Of a DNA stretch of 64,000 nt, positions 22,934 through 32,939 are shown one piece after another. The stretch's first letter is position 1; each line of letters opens with the position of its first letter. The DNA comes from Magnaporthiopsis rhizophila (Eukaryota > Ascomycota > Sordariomycetes > Magnaporthales > Magnaporthaceae), in the NCBI GenBank assembly GCA_003049465.1, contig PYSS01000026.1:191984-255983 (forward strand). The letters run 5' to 3'. Made by a program: the position numbers and the translations under genes. The notes beneath the pieces are model-generated. The model had not been told where the DNA came from and made no database searches. It saw only the letters and a list, made by a program, of their open reading frames with translations.

Positions 22934-24178
22934 GTCGCGATCGTGAGCGGGTTCGTTTCGTTTGGTTCAGTCAGATACCTAGAGACAAGGGAGAATAAGG
23001 AAGGAGAAAATTGGTAGAATGTTAAAAAAGGGAAGTGATGAAGATATTGGAAGCGTAGACTTGTTAGCTAGCAAGCATAGAATCGGACGTCGGAGTGGGT
23101 GGCAGGGTGTGCGTCCAGACAGAGACAGGGAGAACCCCAATCTTTCTATCCACGGTCGACCACCGAAGCGGGATAATCTCGTGCCAGACACCCCAGTCGA
23201 CCAATACACTCAGCGCAAACCCTTGAGCAAACAGCCGCACACGCGCGTCCGAGCCGAAGCCTGTGGGAAGGTACAAGGGGTAGACGCAGCATATTTGATG
23301 TCCCTTTTTGGCAGTTTGGTGCCCGGAAAAGTTGGGCTACCTACTAGCCCTGTGCCTCCCGCTTGCCCTCGCTACGGCTTTCCTTCAATGGGCTCGTGTT
23401 ATCTCTGGGGGGTTGCTGATGTGTCGAGCTGTTGTTGGCTCGGGAAGCACACAGTTAATGCCCACGCCATTTCAGAAGCCCGGGCGGGGTTTGTTGCGCG
23501 CTGTGTGGATTCGCAGGGCGCCCCCATAGCGCTCAAATCGGCGACTGTGCATGCCCAAGCTGCTGGATCTAGGGCGCACACATGGCATCGGGGTACATAT
23601 TCACGCGATACCGATCCCAGCGTCATGAAAGAAGAGAGTCATCATCAAAATGGAATCAGAAAGAGTCCACCCCATATGGTTCTGTTCTCTCGATACATCC
23701 CATCCGGCTTCATCTGGCCTGCAATCGGCGGTGTGTGCTGACGGCATTGGCGGCGGCGCGGTCAAAAGATCTCGGGCACCTCGGCAAGCCTCATAGTCGG
23801 CGACCATCAAATCCCTCCTCCACTCTGTCAGCCGGGACCGGTCTTTTTTCTCCTCTCTTCCCCACCAACGCATGCCAATGGACACATTCCGCTGGCCCAG
23901 TCGGGCTTTGCTCCTGGGCTTATGCCGTGGACGGGAAAAGATCGACCGCAGCCGAAGCTTAACCGATGCTTTCGCCTAGCACTCACACTCGGCGACGGAG
24001 GCCTTTACGGCGAAGACCCAGCTTTCAGCCCGACAGGGGCGTGGAGGCTACCTAGTCGCCAGCGTCCATCTTTGGTCGTCAGCAATGGCTCAAGCTGAAG
24101 CCTCTCATCCACTCCCGAGGGCATGGGCACCTCCCCGGGCCCAGGGATTCCGGTGCCGGCGACCACGTGGGCGGAATG

Positions 24179-24249
24179 AAAAGAGGAAAGGAAAAAAAAG
24201 AATTAGGAAAAGAAAGGGAATAGGAAAAGAAAAGAAACAGGAAAGGAAA
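24179..24249 (+). repeat. Homopurine (GA-rich) tract, about 70 nt
   Basis: Nearly uninterrupted A/G on the plus strand with GGAAAAGAAA-like units and only a few T or C residues. It lies about 630 bp upstream of the ABCG start codon. Confidence 0.85.
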
Positions 24250-24715
24250 TACTTTTTTTAAGAGGAGGTTATTTATGGATGCCTATGTACCTAATAAGTG
24301 GCCTTTTGTGGTATCGCTTTATTTCTAGTCTGCGTGCCCCGGCAGCTGACAGAATGTGATGCCCCTTCCATTACCTAGGTACCTACCTAGTTGTGCAACA
24401 AACACGTCTCGGCGATTATTTCACGTGGGTCCCAGAGCCCGCAGGTCGGGGACACAAACCCTCAAGACTCTCCCCCTCCCCCCACCACGAGGCTGCTCTA
24501 GAGCCGCATAAGCCGCCTGCCTGTCAGGTCTATGATGCCGGACCCTAACGCCGCCCTCAGCTAGCTCCATTTTTCGTCCAGTTGGTCAGCGGCGACAGCC
24601 AGCCAGCCTATCCACCTTGCCGTAATGGTGGGCGAATATGCAGGGCCCGGTGGGCTTTGCTGTGTGTGTCATGATGGAGGATGTTTGGAATGTTGAATAG
24701 GGCGGATAGGGTGCC

Positions 24716-24722
24716 TATAAAG
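24716..24722 (+). promoter_or_regulatory. Candidate TATA box of the ABCG gene
   Basis: TATAAAG lies 159 bp upstream of the ATG at 24881. This is a plausible spacing for a fungal promoter with a leader of about 120 nt. Evidence is positional only. Confidence 0.4.
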
Positions 24723-24880
24723 TGCTAGGCCGGCCGCGTCCGTTTCTTTCACTTGCAGCAAATCAGATTTCCCAACAATAAATATCCCTTCGGTCATCTC
24801 TGTTTCATCGTGTTGGCCTTGCACAAACCAGCGTTAGGTTCGAGGAGGCAGAGACACCGGCATCAGACAGTCCAGCCGTC

Positions 24881-27338
24881 ATGGCTGCCCTTACTGATTC
24901 CCTGCCCAACGGCACGCCGGATCCCGACTTTATCACCAAAGAGCGCTCCCAGAAGCCATCAGACACGTCGATCATCGATGTCGAATCGCAGGGCGCGTCC
25001 GAGGAGCATTTGATGAACACCACGGTCCAGAACATCAGCTGGAAGGGCATCACCGTGACCGTGACGGACCGGCAAACCAAGCAGCCAAAACGACTAGTTG
25101 ACGACCTGGAGGGCGTGGTGTATGCTGGTATGGCTGGCCTGTGACTAGGCGCACGCAGCCTCGGGCACTCTCTTTTGGAAAGGTCCAAAAGCTAACTTCT
25201 TTTCTTTTTCTCCCACGCCACCAGGAGAGCTATGTGCCCTGATGGGCCCTTCGGGCTCGGGAAAGACGACACTGCTTAACGCCCTGGCCTCACGTCCCTG
25301 GGGCTCGGGCACGGCCGAGGGCAAGGTCCTGATCGACGGGCGGGAGCCGTCGCGGGCGGCGTTCCGGCGCGCGACGTGCTTCGTCGAGCAGGAGGACGCG
25401 CTGATCGGGTCGCTGACGGTGCGGGAGACGCTGGTCTTTGCGTCGCGCCTGGCTGGCGGCGGCGGCTCGTCTTTGGCGCTGTCGACGCGCGAGCGGCTCG
25501 CGCGCGTCGACGGGCTCCTCGGCTCCTTTGGCCTGCGCGACCAGGCCGCCACCATCATCGGCACCCCGATCCGCAAGGGCATCAGCGGCGGCCAGAAGCG
25601 GCGCGTCGGCGTCGCCAGCCAGCTCATCACCAGCCCCAAGATCCTGTTCCTCGACGAGCCCACCAGCGGCCTCGACTCGGCCGCCAGCAAGGAGGTTATC
25701 AGCTACCTCAGGGGTGTTGCCAAGCGCAATAATGTTAGCTCTCTCCTGGCCCCTGGCCACCTTCGAGTTGTGCTTACAATATTAACAACACGCTTGCTCG
25801 ACAGCTCATAGTCATTGCTAGCATCCACCAACCCTCCACCTCGACCTTCTCGCTTTTCGACAAGATCTGCCTCCTGTCGCAGGGGAAGCCGCACTACTTC
25901 GGCCCCATCGCCGACCTGAGGCTCTACTACGAGGGGCTGGGCCTGCGCATCCCGAACCACACGAACCCGGCCGAGTGGCTGCTGGAGCTGGTCAACGTCG
26001 ACTTTGCTCCCGACCAGGCCGGGGCCCAAGCCCGGCTCGACGAGTGGCAGCAGGCTTGGGCCGGCTCGGAGCACCGCCGCCGCCTTGCCGCCCAGGTGGC
26101 CCTGGCCGAGGCCCAGGGCGCCGACGGCCGCCGCCTCGAGGACGCGTCCCTCTCGGCCGCCGCCGCCGACAGGAAGCCGGGCCTCTTCAGCCTGGTGCTC
26201 ACGCTGCTGCACCGGTCTTTTGTGAAGAGCTACCGGGACGTGGTGGCATATGGGATCCGTCTTGCCATGTACACTGGTGAGGAATTCATCCGCTGTTGCT
26301 CTCCAAACACAAAAGCCCGGCCTCGGAACTGACAATACCATTGCGGCACACTGTGAATAGCTCTCGCTATAATGATGGGGACAGTCTGGCTCAGACTCTC
26401 GACCGACCAGGCTTCCATCATCCCACTGACAAACGCAATCTGTATGGTTTCCGTCTGACCCAATCTCTCTACTTTGCCCTACTTTCCCTGCTAACAAACT
26501 TGCCTGCCCCTAACTCCTTACGCAGTCTTTGGCTCCGCATTCATGTCCTTCATGGCAGTCGCGTACGTCCCGGCTTTTATCGAGGACCGCCGGCAATATG
26601 TCAAGGAGCACCACAATGGCCTGTATGGTGCATCGGCGCTCGTCATATCCAATTTCCTGATCGGCATCCCGTATCTGTGTAAGTTGGGCCTGCACCTACC
26701 TATCGAAGCAAAGCGGCAACCAATCTATTTCTAACTCCCAAAAACCAGTCCTCATCGCCATCACGTTCTCGGCCATCTCGTACTGGCTGTCCAACTTCCG
26801 CCCCACGGCCGACGCCTTCTTCACATGGGTCATGTGGGTGTTCCTCGACCTCCTGGCGGCCGAGAGCCTGGTGGTCCTGGTCACGGCCCTCTTCCCCAGC
26901 TTCGTCGTGTCGCTGGCGCTGGTGGCCTTTGCCAACGGGCTGTGGATGTCGGTCAATGGGTTCATGGTTCAGGTGAGAGAGTCTGTGTTCCTATCATTCG
27001 GCCCAGTATCGAGCTAACGAGATGGAAAATCCTCCCACTTGCAGCCCACCATCCTCAACGTCTTTTACAAATACGTGTTCCACTACTGGGATTATCAAAA
27101 GTACGTCTTTGAGGGCATGATGGTCAACGAGTTTGGATATCGCTCCTACTCGTGCGGGGATTCGTGCCAATGCATGTACGTCACCGAGCTGGCCGACCAG
27201 TGCAGGATCGCCGGCACGGGGGTCCTGAAGCAGTACGGCTATGGCACGGGAAAGATGGCGGAGCACGTCGGCATTATGATTTCTATCATTGCTGGCTATC
27301 GGATTGCTGGGTGGATTGCTCTGAAGCTGAGGAAATGA
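24881..27338 (+). CDS. ABCG/White-type half ABC transporter
   Basis: Seven exons: 24881-25127, 25225-25733, 25805-26276, 26361-26441, 26526-26678, 26749-26972 and 27045-27338. The phases join to 659 aa. The order is one nucleotide-binding domain followed by one membrane domain. Walker A is GPSGSGKTT (about 90-98), the signature is ISGGQKRRVG (about 202) and Walker B is ILFLDEPTSGLDS (about 222), with the H-loop in IASIHQPS. The membrane half shows helices such as LAIMMGTVWLRL, FGSAFMSFMAVAYVP and SLVVLVTALFPSFVVSLALV, and a Cys-rich loop (SCGDSCQCMYV) before the last helix, typical of ABCG proteins. Half-transporters dimerise and export lipids or hydrophobic compounds. The substrate is unknown here. 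The length matches ABCG half-transporters rather than full-size PDR pumps. Confidence 0.93.
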
Positions 27339-27510
27339 CGGAATTCGCACGGGTGTTTTCTGGGTGGTAGATCCTGACCTCCAGCAGCAGGTTGTTACGC
27401 GGCTGACTGGGTAGTTGGCATTGGTATCAATACGTCTTGAAAATAATATCAATACATCCTCTTCATACAAAATACAAAAAGTCTTGCCCACAAAACTGAC
27501 ACCTCACTCG

Positions 27511-28572
27511 TCAGAGCTGACTCCTCTTCCTTAATGACGCATTGCGTAATATCTCCTCCCCGACGGCAAAGTACCATCCCGCGGCCGAGTGAGGCCTCAT
27601 GATGTCTCTCTTGAGCCAGCAGACCAGCTTGCCCTGGTACAAGCCCCAGCCAGCGGCCTTGCAGGCAGCGTTGGCGGCGCACCGGTCGATGCAGTCGGCG
27701 AACGTGTACGTCGGGGTGTTGTTGAGCTCGACGGCGTCGCCGGGCGAGCCGCCGTAGTCGCGGTCGCACAGGAGGAGGAACCTGCGGTCCCCGCCGCCCT
27801 GCTCCACTCCCGACTGGTAGAGCGTCTCGTTGTTCGCCGGGCATGTGATGTCGAGGTTCGGTCCCGTTGTCACTGTGGCTCTTGGTGCTGGGTAGGACGT
27901 TGTTCTTGATGGGCCAGCAGCAGATGTGCTGGAGGTTGTAGCGGCGCTGAAGCGCAGGCACACACATACACAACCGGATACGTCTATTAGTACCAGTAAC
28001 CCCAAGTACGTGTGCGGGTGCTTTTCGCGAGCGTCACCACTATAAAACAAGGAACGAACCCACCTGGCGGGTTTGTCGGCGGAGCTGTGGGACAGCCCGA
28101 GACCCAATCCTAAACCCAAGGCAATGGCCAGCACGATAAAAAAGCCGGCTATGGCGATGACCACGAAAAACAGCTGTTTCCCTATCCCGCAAACCAGCTC
28201 CTCCCGCGGCGCCCGCGGCGGCGAACTATCCGTTGTCCCCTCCTTTGAGTTGCCGTCGCCGCTGCCGTCGCCGCCGCCGCCACCATTGGCGAGCAGCGGC
28301 GGGTAGGCGAACGAGCTTGGAGGAGAGCTGGAGAAGTGCGTATTGCCTGACACGCTCTGGTCCCAGTGTGAGCTCGCCGGGCCATGGCCGCCGGGCGGGT
28401 AGCCGGGCGGGTAGCCGTGGATGGGAGGGGTGTTGTTGCTCTTGTTGTGGTAATTGGGGTAGTCTGGCAAGACCTCGAGCCCGTCAGGGTGGTCAACGAC
28501 CTCGAGGCCGCCGTGGTCTATGAACTCGAGCCCCGCATGATCCGGCTGGTGTAGCGTCGTATTGCGGTCCAT
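27511..28572 (-). CDS. Single-pass membrane protein with apple/PAN-like ectodomain
   Basis: Two exons, 28064-28572 and 27511-27946, giving 314 aa. The N-terminal half is a cytosolic Pro/Gly/Ser-rich region (YPPGYPPGGHGP). One membrane helix follows (QLFFVVIAIAGFFIVLAIAL) running into a Gly/Leu repeat. Next come a Ser/Thr-rich stalk and a C-terminal module with paired cysteines (LDITCPANNETLY, FLLLCDRDYGG, FADCIDRCAANAACKAAGWG, LVCWLKRD) resembling fungal PAN/apple-like domains. The intron (27947-28063, 117 bp) has a TACTAAT branch site, is a multiple of three and has no in-frame stop. Retention would therefore give a 353-aa form. Family function is unknown; binding of carbohydrate or protein at the surface is an inference. 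The gene is convergent with the ABCG gene, 172 bp apart. Confidence 0.8.
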   Translation of the reverse strand: MDRNTTLHQPDHAGLEFIDHGGLEVVDHPDGLEVLPDYPNYHNKSNNTPPIHGYPPGYPPGGHGPASSHWDQSVSGNTHFSSSPPSSFAYPPLLANGGGGGDGSGDGNSKEGTTDSSPPRAPREELVCGIGKQLFFVVIAIAGFFIVLAIALGLGLGLGLSHSSADKPARWVRSLFYSGDAREKHPHTYLGLLVLIDVSGCVCVCLRFSAATTSSTSAAGPSRTTSYPAPRATVTTGPNLDITCPANNETLYQSGVEQGGGDRRFLLLCDRDYGGSPGDAVELNNTPTYTFADCIDRCAANAACKAAGWGLYQGKLVCWLKRDIMRPHSAAGWYFAVGEEILRNASLRKRSQL

Positions 28573-29428
28573 GACCGATGCTGCTGCTGTCTTGCTCAGT
28601 GGCCAAGAAACGAGGTTTGTGCTATCCTTCTGCTTAACCCTGCATCAAAGATTTGCGGCTGTTGTTTTTTATCCTCTATAAAAAGAGGCAAAACAACGCT
28701 AAGCTAAGAAATGCCATGCGAACACAAGAGGGCGGCGAGGCGCATCCTAAAATACGGGGCATAGCTTTTGCAGGGCGAGGGAAACCGTCAGGCAGCAGGG
28801 TCATCCCCATTGGGGGCTAGTGCTGATGAACATGTGTAAGGCACGCCCCGATAAAATTATACGATGTCAAGGGGCTCGTTGGACCCCCAAATGAGGCACA
28901 AGGCTTCAGATCCCGGCATGGACCGAATCCCCCCTGGCCTCTATAAAGATTACTGGCTGCGGTGCGACCTCCACGATTTGTGAGGCACGTTTTCAGACAC
29001 CCGCTCCCCAAATAGCCCGCATTGATATGAACGCAAAGACCCACGGGGGCAATTCAAACACAAAGAATGTAGGAAGAACTGTGTCCCAATTGGCGTCATT
29101 GGAGCTGTAGACTTGATTGAGCAAAATAGAGAGGACAGTCAGTAAAACTGAAGCCACGAATGCTGGCCGGCAAGCTCTCGATGAGGTAGACGATATTTTG
29201 AATACGATAGATAGACTATGAGAGCCGACGAAAGCAACTAGCGCCCCGGACCAGTCCTGAGATTACCACCTGCGAAACAAGTCACGTGTGCTCGTGATCA
29301 CTCTTAGCTCGCAGACTACCCCACCCGCTCGCCCAGTTAGGTGCTCCCTGTTAAACGCGCGATCATCGCGTCTCGTCTGCAAGGCTGCAGACACCCGACC
29401 GGTTTCCAGGCCCCTCCTCCCAGCCGCA
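28573..29428. other. Divergent intergenic region
   Basis: About 850 bp between the start of the PAN-like membrane protein gene and the start of the 611-aa protein gene. It presumably carries both promoters. No gene or repeat stands out. Confidence 0.5.
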
Positions 29429-31416
29429 ATGGCGACCCGCTGGAAACCCCAGAGCGCCATTGGGTCAGGATTGAAGTCGCCCGAATCCTCGCCAGACAGC
29501 TCCCCGACACCGTCGTTCCGCACAGCCAGCGAGACAGCCGATCGCGACGATGATGTCGTGACCACCGCCAAGACCAGTCCCAATCAGTTTAACGATAAGC
29601 CGCGGGCAAGCGCGCCCGACACACCGATGCAGGGGCCCGACGATCTTGAGGATATGGCGGAGGAGGTCGCCAAGGATGTGGTGCTGCCGCCCTACCGACC
29701 TGCCAAAAAGCTCCCCCGTGAGGTCAGGGAGCATTGCAAGATCTTTCTAGAGGAGGAATTGTGTAAGTTGACGGCCCGGGCCCGGAGTTCCCTAATCGGG
29801 AAGCGAGAATTGCACATTTAACATGGGGTTTTTCTCTAGACGGCGCCGCCATCGAGATGCTCGGGAGTCTCATGTCTGCCGGGGGCCATCGGCCTCGGTC
29901 CAAGCAGCGGCAAGCATTAGTCCCACCGCCGAACCAGATCGCCTTCCTGGCCAGCCTTGCCATCCACCCGCTGTACACGAACCGGCCGACCGAGGTGTCG
30001 CACCGCATAATAGGGTCCCAGGCCATGCAATATCTGCGCGGCCTCCTGGGCTCGGTGGGCCCCGTTCACGCCAACTTCCGCGCCGCCTTCGACTTCGAGC
30101 CCTGGCGCCGCCAAGGGAGGCGAGCGCCGCCGGCCGCCGTCGAGAACGAGAGCAACGAGGAAGATGAGGCCATGGGCGGCCGCTTCGCACCGAGCCATAT
30201 AGTGTTCTCCAAGGCCGAGAGCTTCTGGAGGCTGCTTGGCTGGGCATTCAACTGCAGCGCCCTCCACCCCGAACGGTGGAAATACTGGGAGGTCTGGCTG
30301 GGGTTCATGGCGGACGTCCTAGACGCCGACTACAGGGAAAGGGAGAGCCTAGACGACAGGGGCACCGGCGGCAACGACTGGCGCCATGGTTCGCTGCTGC
30401 TACGCTACGTCCGCGATCTGGATCGCTCCGCCGTTAAAGGGATGGTGAGAGCCCTGTTCGCCGACGGGAGCGCCGCCTCGCTTCGCGAGTTCCCAGAACT
30501 CTACGACAGGGAGGCCAAGGTGAGAACGGATGCCAGCAACAAACGGAAGCGCGCTCCGAGCTCGGACCTGGATCTCGCCAACGACAAGTTTGGCGACTAT
30601 TTCGACGGCGACGACGACCTGAGCTCTCAGGGGTCTTGTCCCGACTCGCCCTCGCGGCCCACGGCAGGCCCGCGGCGGAAAAGGATGGAAGAGGCGGCCC
30701 CGCCGCTCAGTGAGGAGCTCGTGGCATCTGTGAGCCTACGCCTACGGTTTTTTGACATTGTAAGAAAGCATTTCTCTGCCAAAACTGACACTCCCCTATC
30801 TGCTGTTGCTTGCCCGATTTCATGGTGCTAACAGGTATCCAAGGTCGGGAAAGCCTTTGACTTTTTGGACAACGTCGAATGCCAGACCGAGCTGTTCGCC
30901 GCCTTCTCCGCCAGCCTCCGGTCCTTGCCGGTCCCGCTGTACGAACTATACGTCGCCCCGCACAGGACCGAGATGGACGTGAAGGCTCAGGCCTCGCTGC
31001 TTTTTCACGCCGCCGGCACGTTTCATCCCACATCGGCTCCGAAACCGAGCAAAGTGGACAAGGCGGCGGCCGAAGCCGGCTTCATCAACATGTTGATCAT
31101 GGAGAAGTGCTATCTGCCTTTTGCCGCCACCAGCACCGCCGAGGGGAACGCCAAGTTCTCGCTCGTGCTCGAGTCGCTCCTCCGCATATACTGGGTTAAA
31201 GGCCAGGTCTGCTACTCGGCTGACCTCGAGGAGGCGGTCCGGACCGGGGTCGCGTTGCGGAACGACCGGTCCAAACCCAAGAAGAGTGGCCGCTCCAAGG
31301 ACAGAGCCGAGGAGGTCGCTCGCAAGATCCTAGCGCAGTCCGGATCGCGCCTCGAGTACCTCATAGAGATCATTTGGGAGGAAGATCAAGCTGACGGCGA
31401 CATGGTTGCCGAATAG
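29429..31416 (+). CDS. Conserved-looking protein of unknown function, 611 aa
   Basis: Three exons: 29429-29762, 29840-30759 and 30835-31416, with consistent phases. The first in-frame ATG is at 29429. I do not recognise a family. The N-terminus (about 1-80) is Ser/Pro/Asp-rich and probably disordered. Residues from about 100 are largely helical, with LGSLMSAGGHRP, IAFLASLAIHPLYTNRP and FWRLLGWAFNCSALHPERWK (a Trp-rich segment). A central low-complexity linker carries a KRKR-type basic patch (NKRKRAPSS) next to an acidic DGDDDLSS stretch. A helical C-terminal part follows, with ELFAAFSASLRSLPVPLYEL and FINMLIMEKCYLPF. The basic patch suggests nuclear localisation (inference). No enzymatic motif was seen. 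Confidence 0.8.
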
Positions 31417-31716
31417 GAGTTGGTGCCCTGTTGAGCCATGGCTTGTGGGATTATTGGCCGAAGGGTAGGGGTTCCCTTGAAAGCGATCTTCTCGCTTTTC
31501 ATTACTGTTTCCTTACACCCGGGCAAACTTCTTTTTTTTCTTCTTTCTTTTCTCCTCAGGACGGAAAAGAGCGTGATTGGTGGGACAGATTTGCTGATAT
31601 TCGTTATTGATATCACGACTTGCTTGAAAGCATAGAGTTCGGGGGTATTCACAGGCTTCGTTGGTGGAAACGGGTAACTTTTAAAGGTGTGCTTTCGGGC
31701 CATGATATTGCAGGTT

Positions 31717-31749
31717 TTTTTTTTCTTTTTTTTTTTTTTTTTTTTTTTT
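31717..31749. repeat. Poly(T) tract, about 33 nt with one C
   Basis: T run broken by a single C, in the convergent 3' flank. Confidence 0.9.
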
Positions 31750-31989
31750 CCCTTTTCTTTCTCTCTATGTTATGATATACAGATACCCAGACCTCTCGCT
31801 AAGGGCTTGGGGCGAATTGATGGTTTGACTGCATGGTCGTTGCCACGGCGGCGCAACGGCTCGTGGGAAATGAACTGCAAATGGAACGTACAGACACGAC
31901 CATGCATGCCCCAGTCGCACCTGCCGTCTCTACCGCAGCACCTGCAGGACCTATAACCCACGGTCCTGCCTGCCGTAGACATCGAACAG

Positions 31990-32191
31990 CGGAACGCCAG
32001 GTTGGTGTAACGGTTATGAGGATGGGTCGAGTCGACACCGGGACCCTACCTGTACTCCGTTGCAATAGCCGCCTGGGTTGCCGGTTCGAGCCCCGGTTGG
32101 GGTTAACGTCGGATTTTCCAGCCGACTCGGAGTAAACATCCCCGTTTGGGAGGTTTCGTAGCTGTCGCCCCGAAGCGACAGTGAGCTTTTT
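31990..32191 (+). ncRNA. Putative RNA polymerase III unit (ncRNA or tRNA-derived SINE)
   Basis: TGGTGTAACGG at 32003-32013 fits the A-box consensus TRGYNNARNNG at every position. GGTTCGAGCCC at 32083-32093 fits the B-box core GWTCRANNC. The boxes are 69 nt apart, wider than in most intronless tRNAs. Downstream lie a small stem (GTCGG/CCGAC, 32108-32126) and a perfect 7-bp hairpin, CTGTCGC-CCCGAA-GCGACAG (32162-32181). A TTTTT Pol III-type stop follows at 32187, then a longer T run. No tRNA cloverleaf forms: the stem around the B-box loop has mismatches and no matching acceptor strand is visible. The 5' end is estimated at 10-15 nt upstream of the A box. It could be a SINE, an unannotated Pol III RNA, or a decayed tRNA. 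Confidence 0.5.
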
Positions 32192-32202
32192 GTTTTTTTT
32201 TT
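32162..32202 (+). terminator. Hairpin plus T-run, candidate Pol III terminator
   Basis: A 7-bp perfect stem with a 6-nt loop (32162-32181) is followed by TGAGC, TTTTT (32187-32191), G and ten T residues. On the plus strand this suits Pol III termination of the unit that starts near 31990. Confidence 0.5.
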
Positions 32203-32263
32203 ACCATATTATTTCACACGATGTACCCTTTGCCGCGTGCTTTTCTGCCTCCGTCTATACCCT

Positions 32264-32939
32264 TCACCTCCTGGAGCTTTTGTTCCGATCCCAAGCCTCA
32301 GGCTGCCAATCCTCGCTTGGTCCTCCCCTCGCTCTCTTCCAGGGATCGTCTGCCGGGGACACAGTGCCGCTAGACTTGGACTTGGATTCGGACTCGGCGC
32401 CACCTGGAGCCTCGAGGCCACGGTCCATCTGCCCGCCATGACCGGGCGGCGAGGCGAGGGTCGGGCCGGCGGCGGCGTGCGAGGCCGGGTCGTCCATGAC
32501 GCGGGGCTTGGCCTCCCACCTGGCGTCGGCCTCGGCGGCCAGCAGCTTCATGCGCTCGCGGCGGGCGACGTCGGCGCGCTGCTCCTCGAGCGAGGGCGGG
32601 TCCTCGCGCACGTGCCGCAGCCACTGCGACCACTGCGGCGCCACCTTCACCTCGGAGTAGTGCGTCGACCGCGGGTACTGCACGATGCGCCGCCACCGGC
32701 CCGTGGTGGCGTCGGGCCCGGCGCGCACGTCGCGGAACTCCCAGTATGTGTTGCCCTGCAGGTCCGAGCCTTTAGAGTTGCGTGGTTTTAGCAGGAAGGC
32801 GTAGAACAAAATGGTCCAGGTACCAGGTAGTCCGCTACGGATGCATACCGACGAGAAATCGCTTGCGCCACGGCAGGCGGAGACCTTTCCAGTTTTGCCA
32901 GGCTTTTATGGTGTGCGAGAAGGGATTTGGGGGAGGCAT
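32264..32939 (-). CDS. NDUFAF2: NADH:ubiquinone oxidoreductase assembly factor, NDUFAF2 (B17.2L) type
   Basis: Two exons, 32849-32939 and 32264-32769, giving 198 aa. Exon 1 (MPPPNPFSHTIKAWQNWKGL then RLPWRKRFLVG) is only 91 nt. The join gives RKRFLVGSDLQGNTYWEF, the family hallmark (short basic helix, then GxDxxGNxYxE). RIVQYPRSTHYSEVKVAPQW and the QWLRHVREDPPSLEEQ segment follow; the latter matches the WIRRxRxxPPxxEE signature of NDUFAF2. A charged tail ends in WQPEAWDRNKSSRR. The protein assists late assembly of the complex I membrane/matrix arm in mitochondria (family knowledge). NDUFA12, the paralogous structural subunit, lacks the long C-terminal tail. The gene is divergent from the calponin-homology gene, 1 kb away. 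Confidence 0.88.

Larger units (their letters stand above)
22934..24880. other. Intergenic region, transcription factor to ABCG transporter
   Basis: About 1.95 kb. It contains a homopurine tract (about 24179-24249), a TACCTAGGTACCTACCTAG motif cluster (about 24371-24390) and a TATA-like box at 24716. No coding sequence was supported. Confidence 0.5.
31417..32263. other. Convergent intergenic region holding a T-rich tract and a Pol III-like unit
   Basis: About 850 bp between the stop codons of two convergent genes. It contains a T-rich tract (31717-31749) and, from about 31990 to 32191, an internal-promoter-like unit described separately. Confidence 0.6.

Noticed and set aside
27511..28572. 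Single-exon model of 353 aa for the PAN-like protein
   Set aside because: A canonical intron with GT-AG ends and TACTAAT branch site lies at 27947-28063; the single-exon form is kept only as a possible retained-intron product.
32003..32100. Ordinary tRNA gene
   Set aside because: A and B boxes are present, but the T stem has mismatches and no acceptor strand pairs with the region after the B box, so a functional tRNA is not supported.
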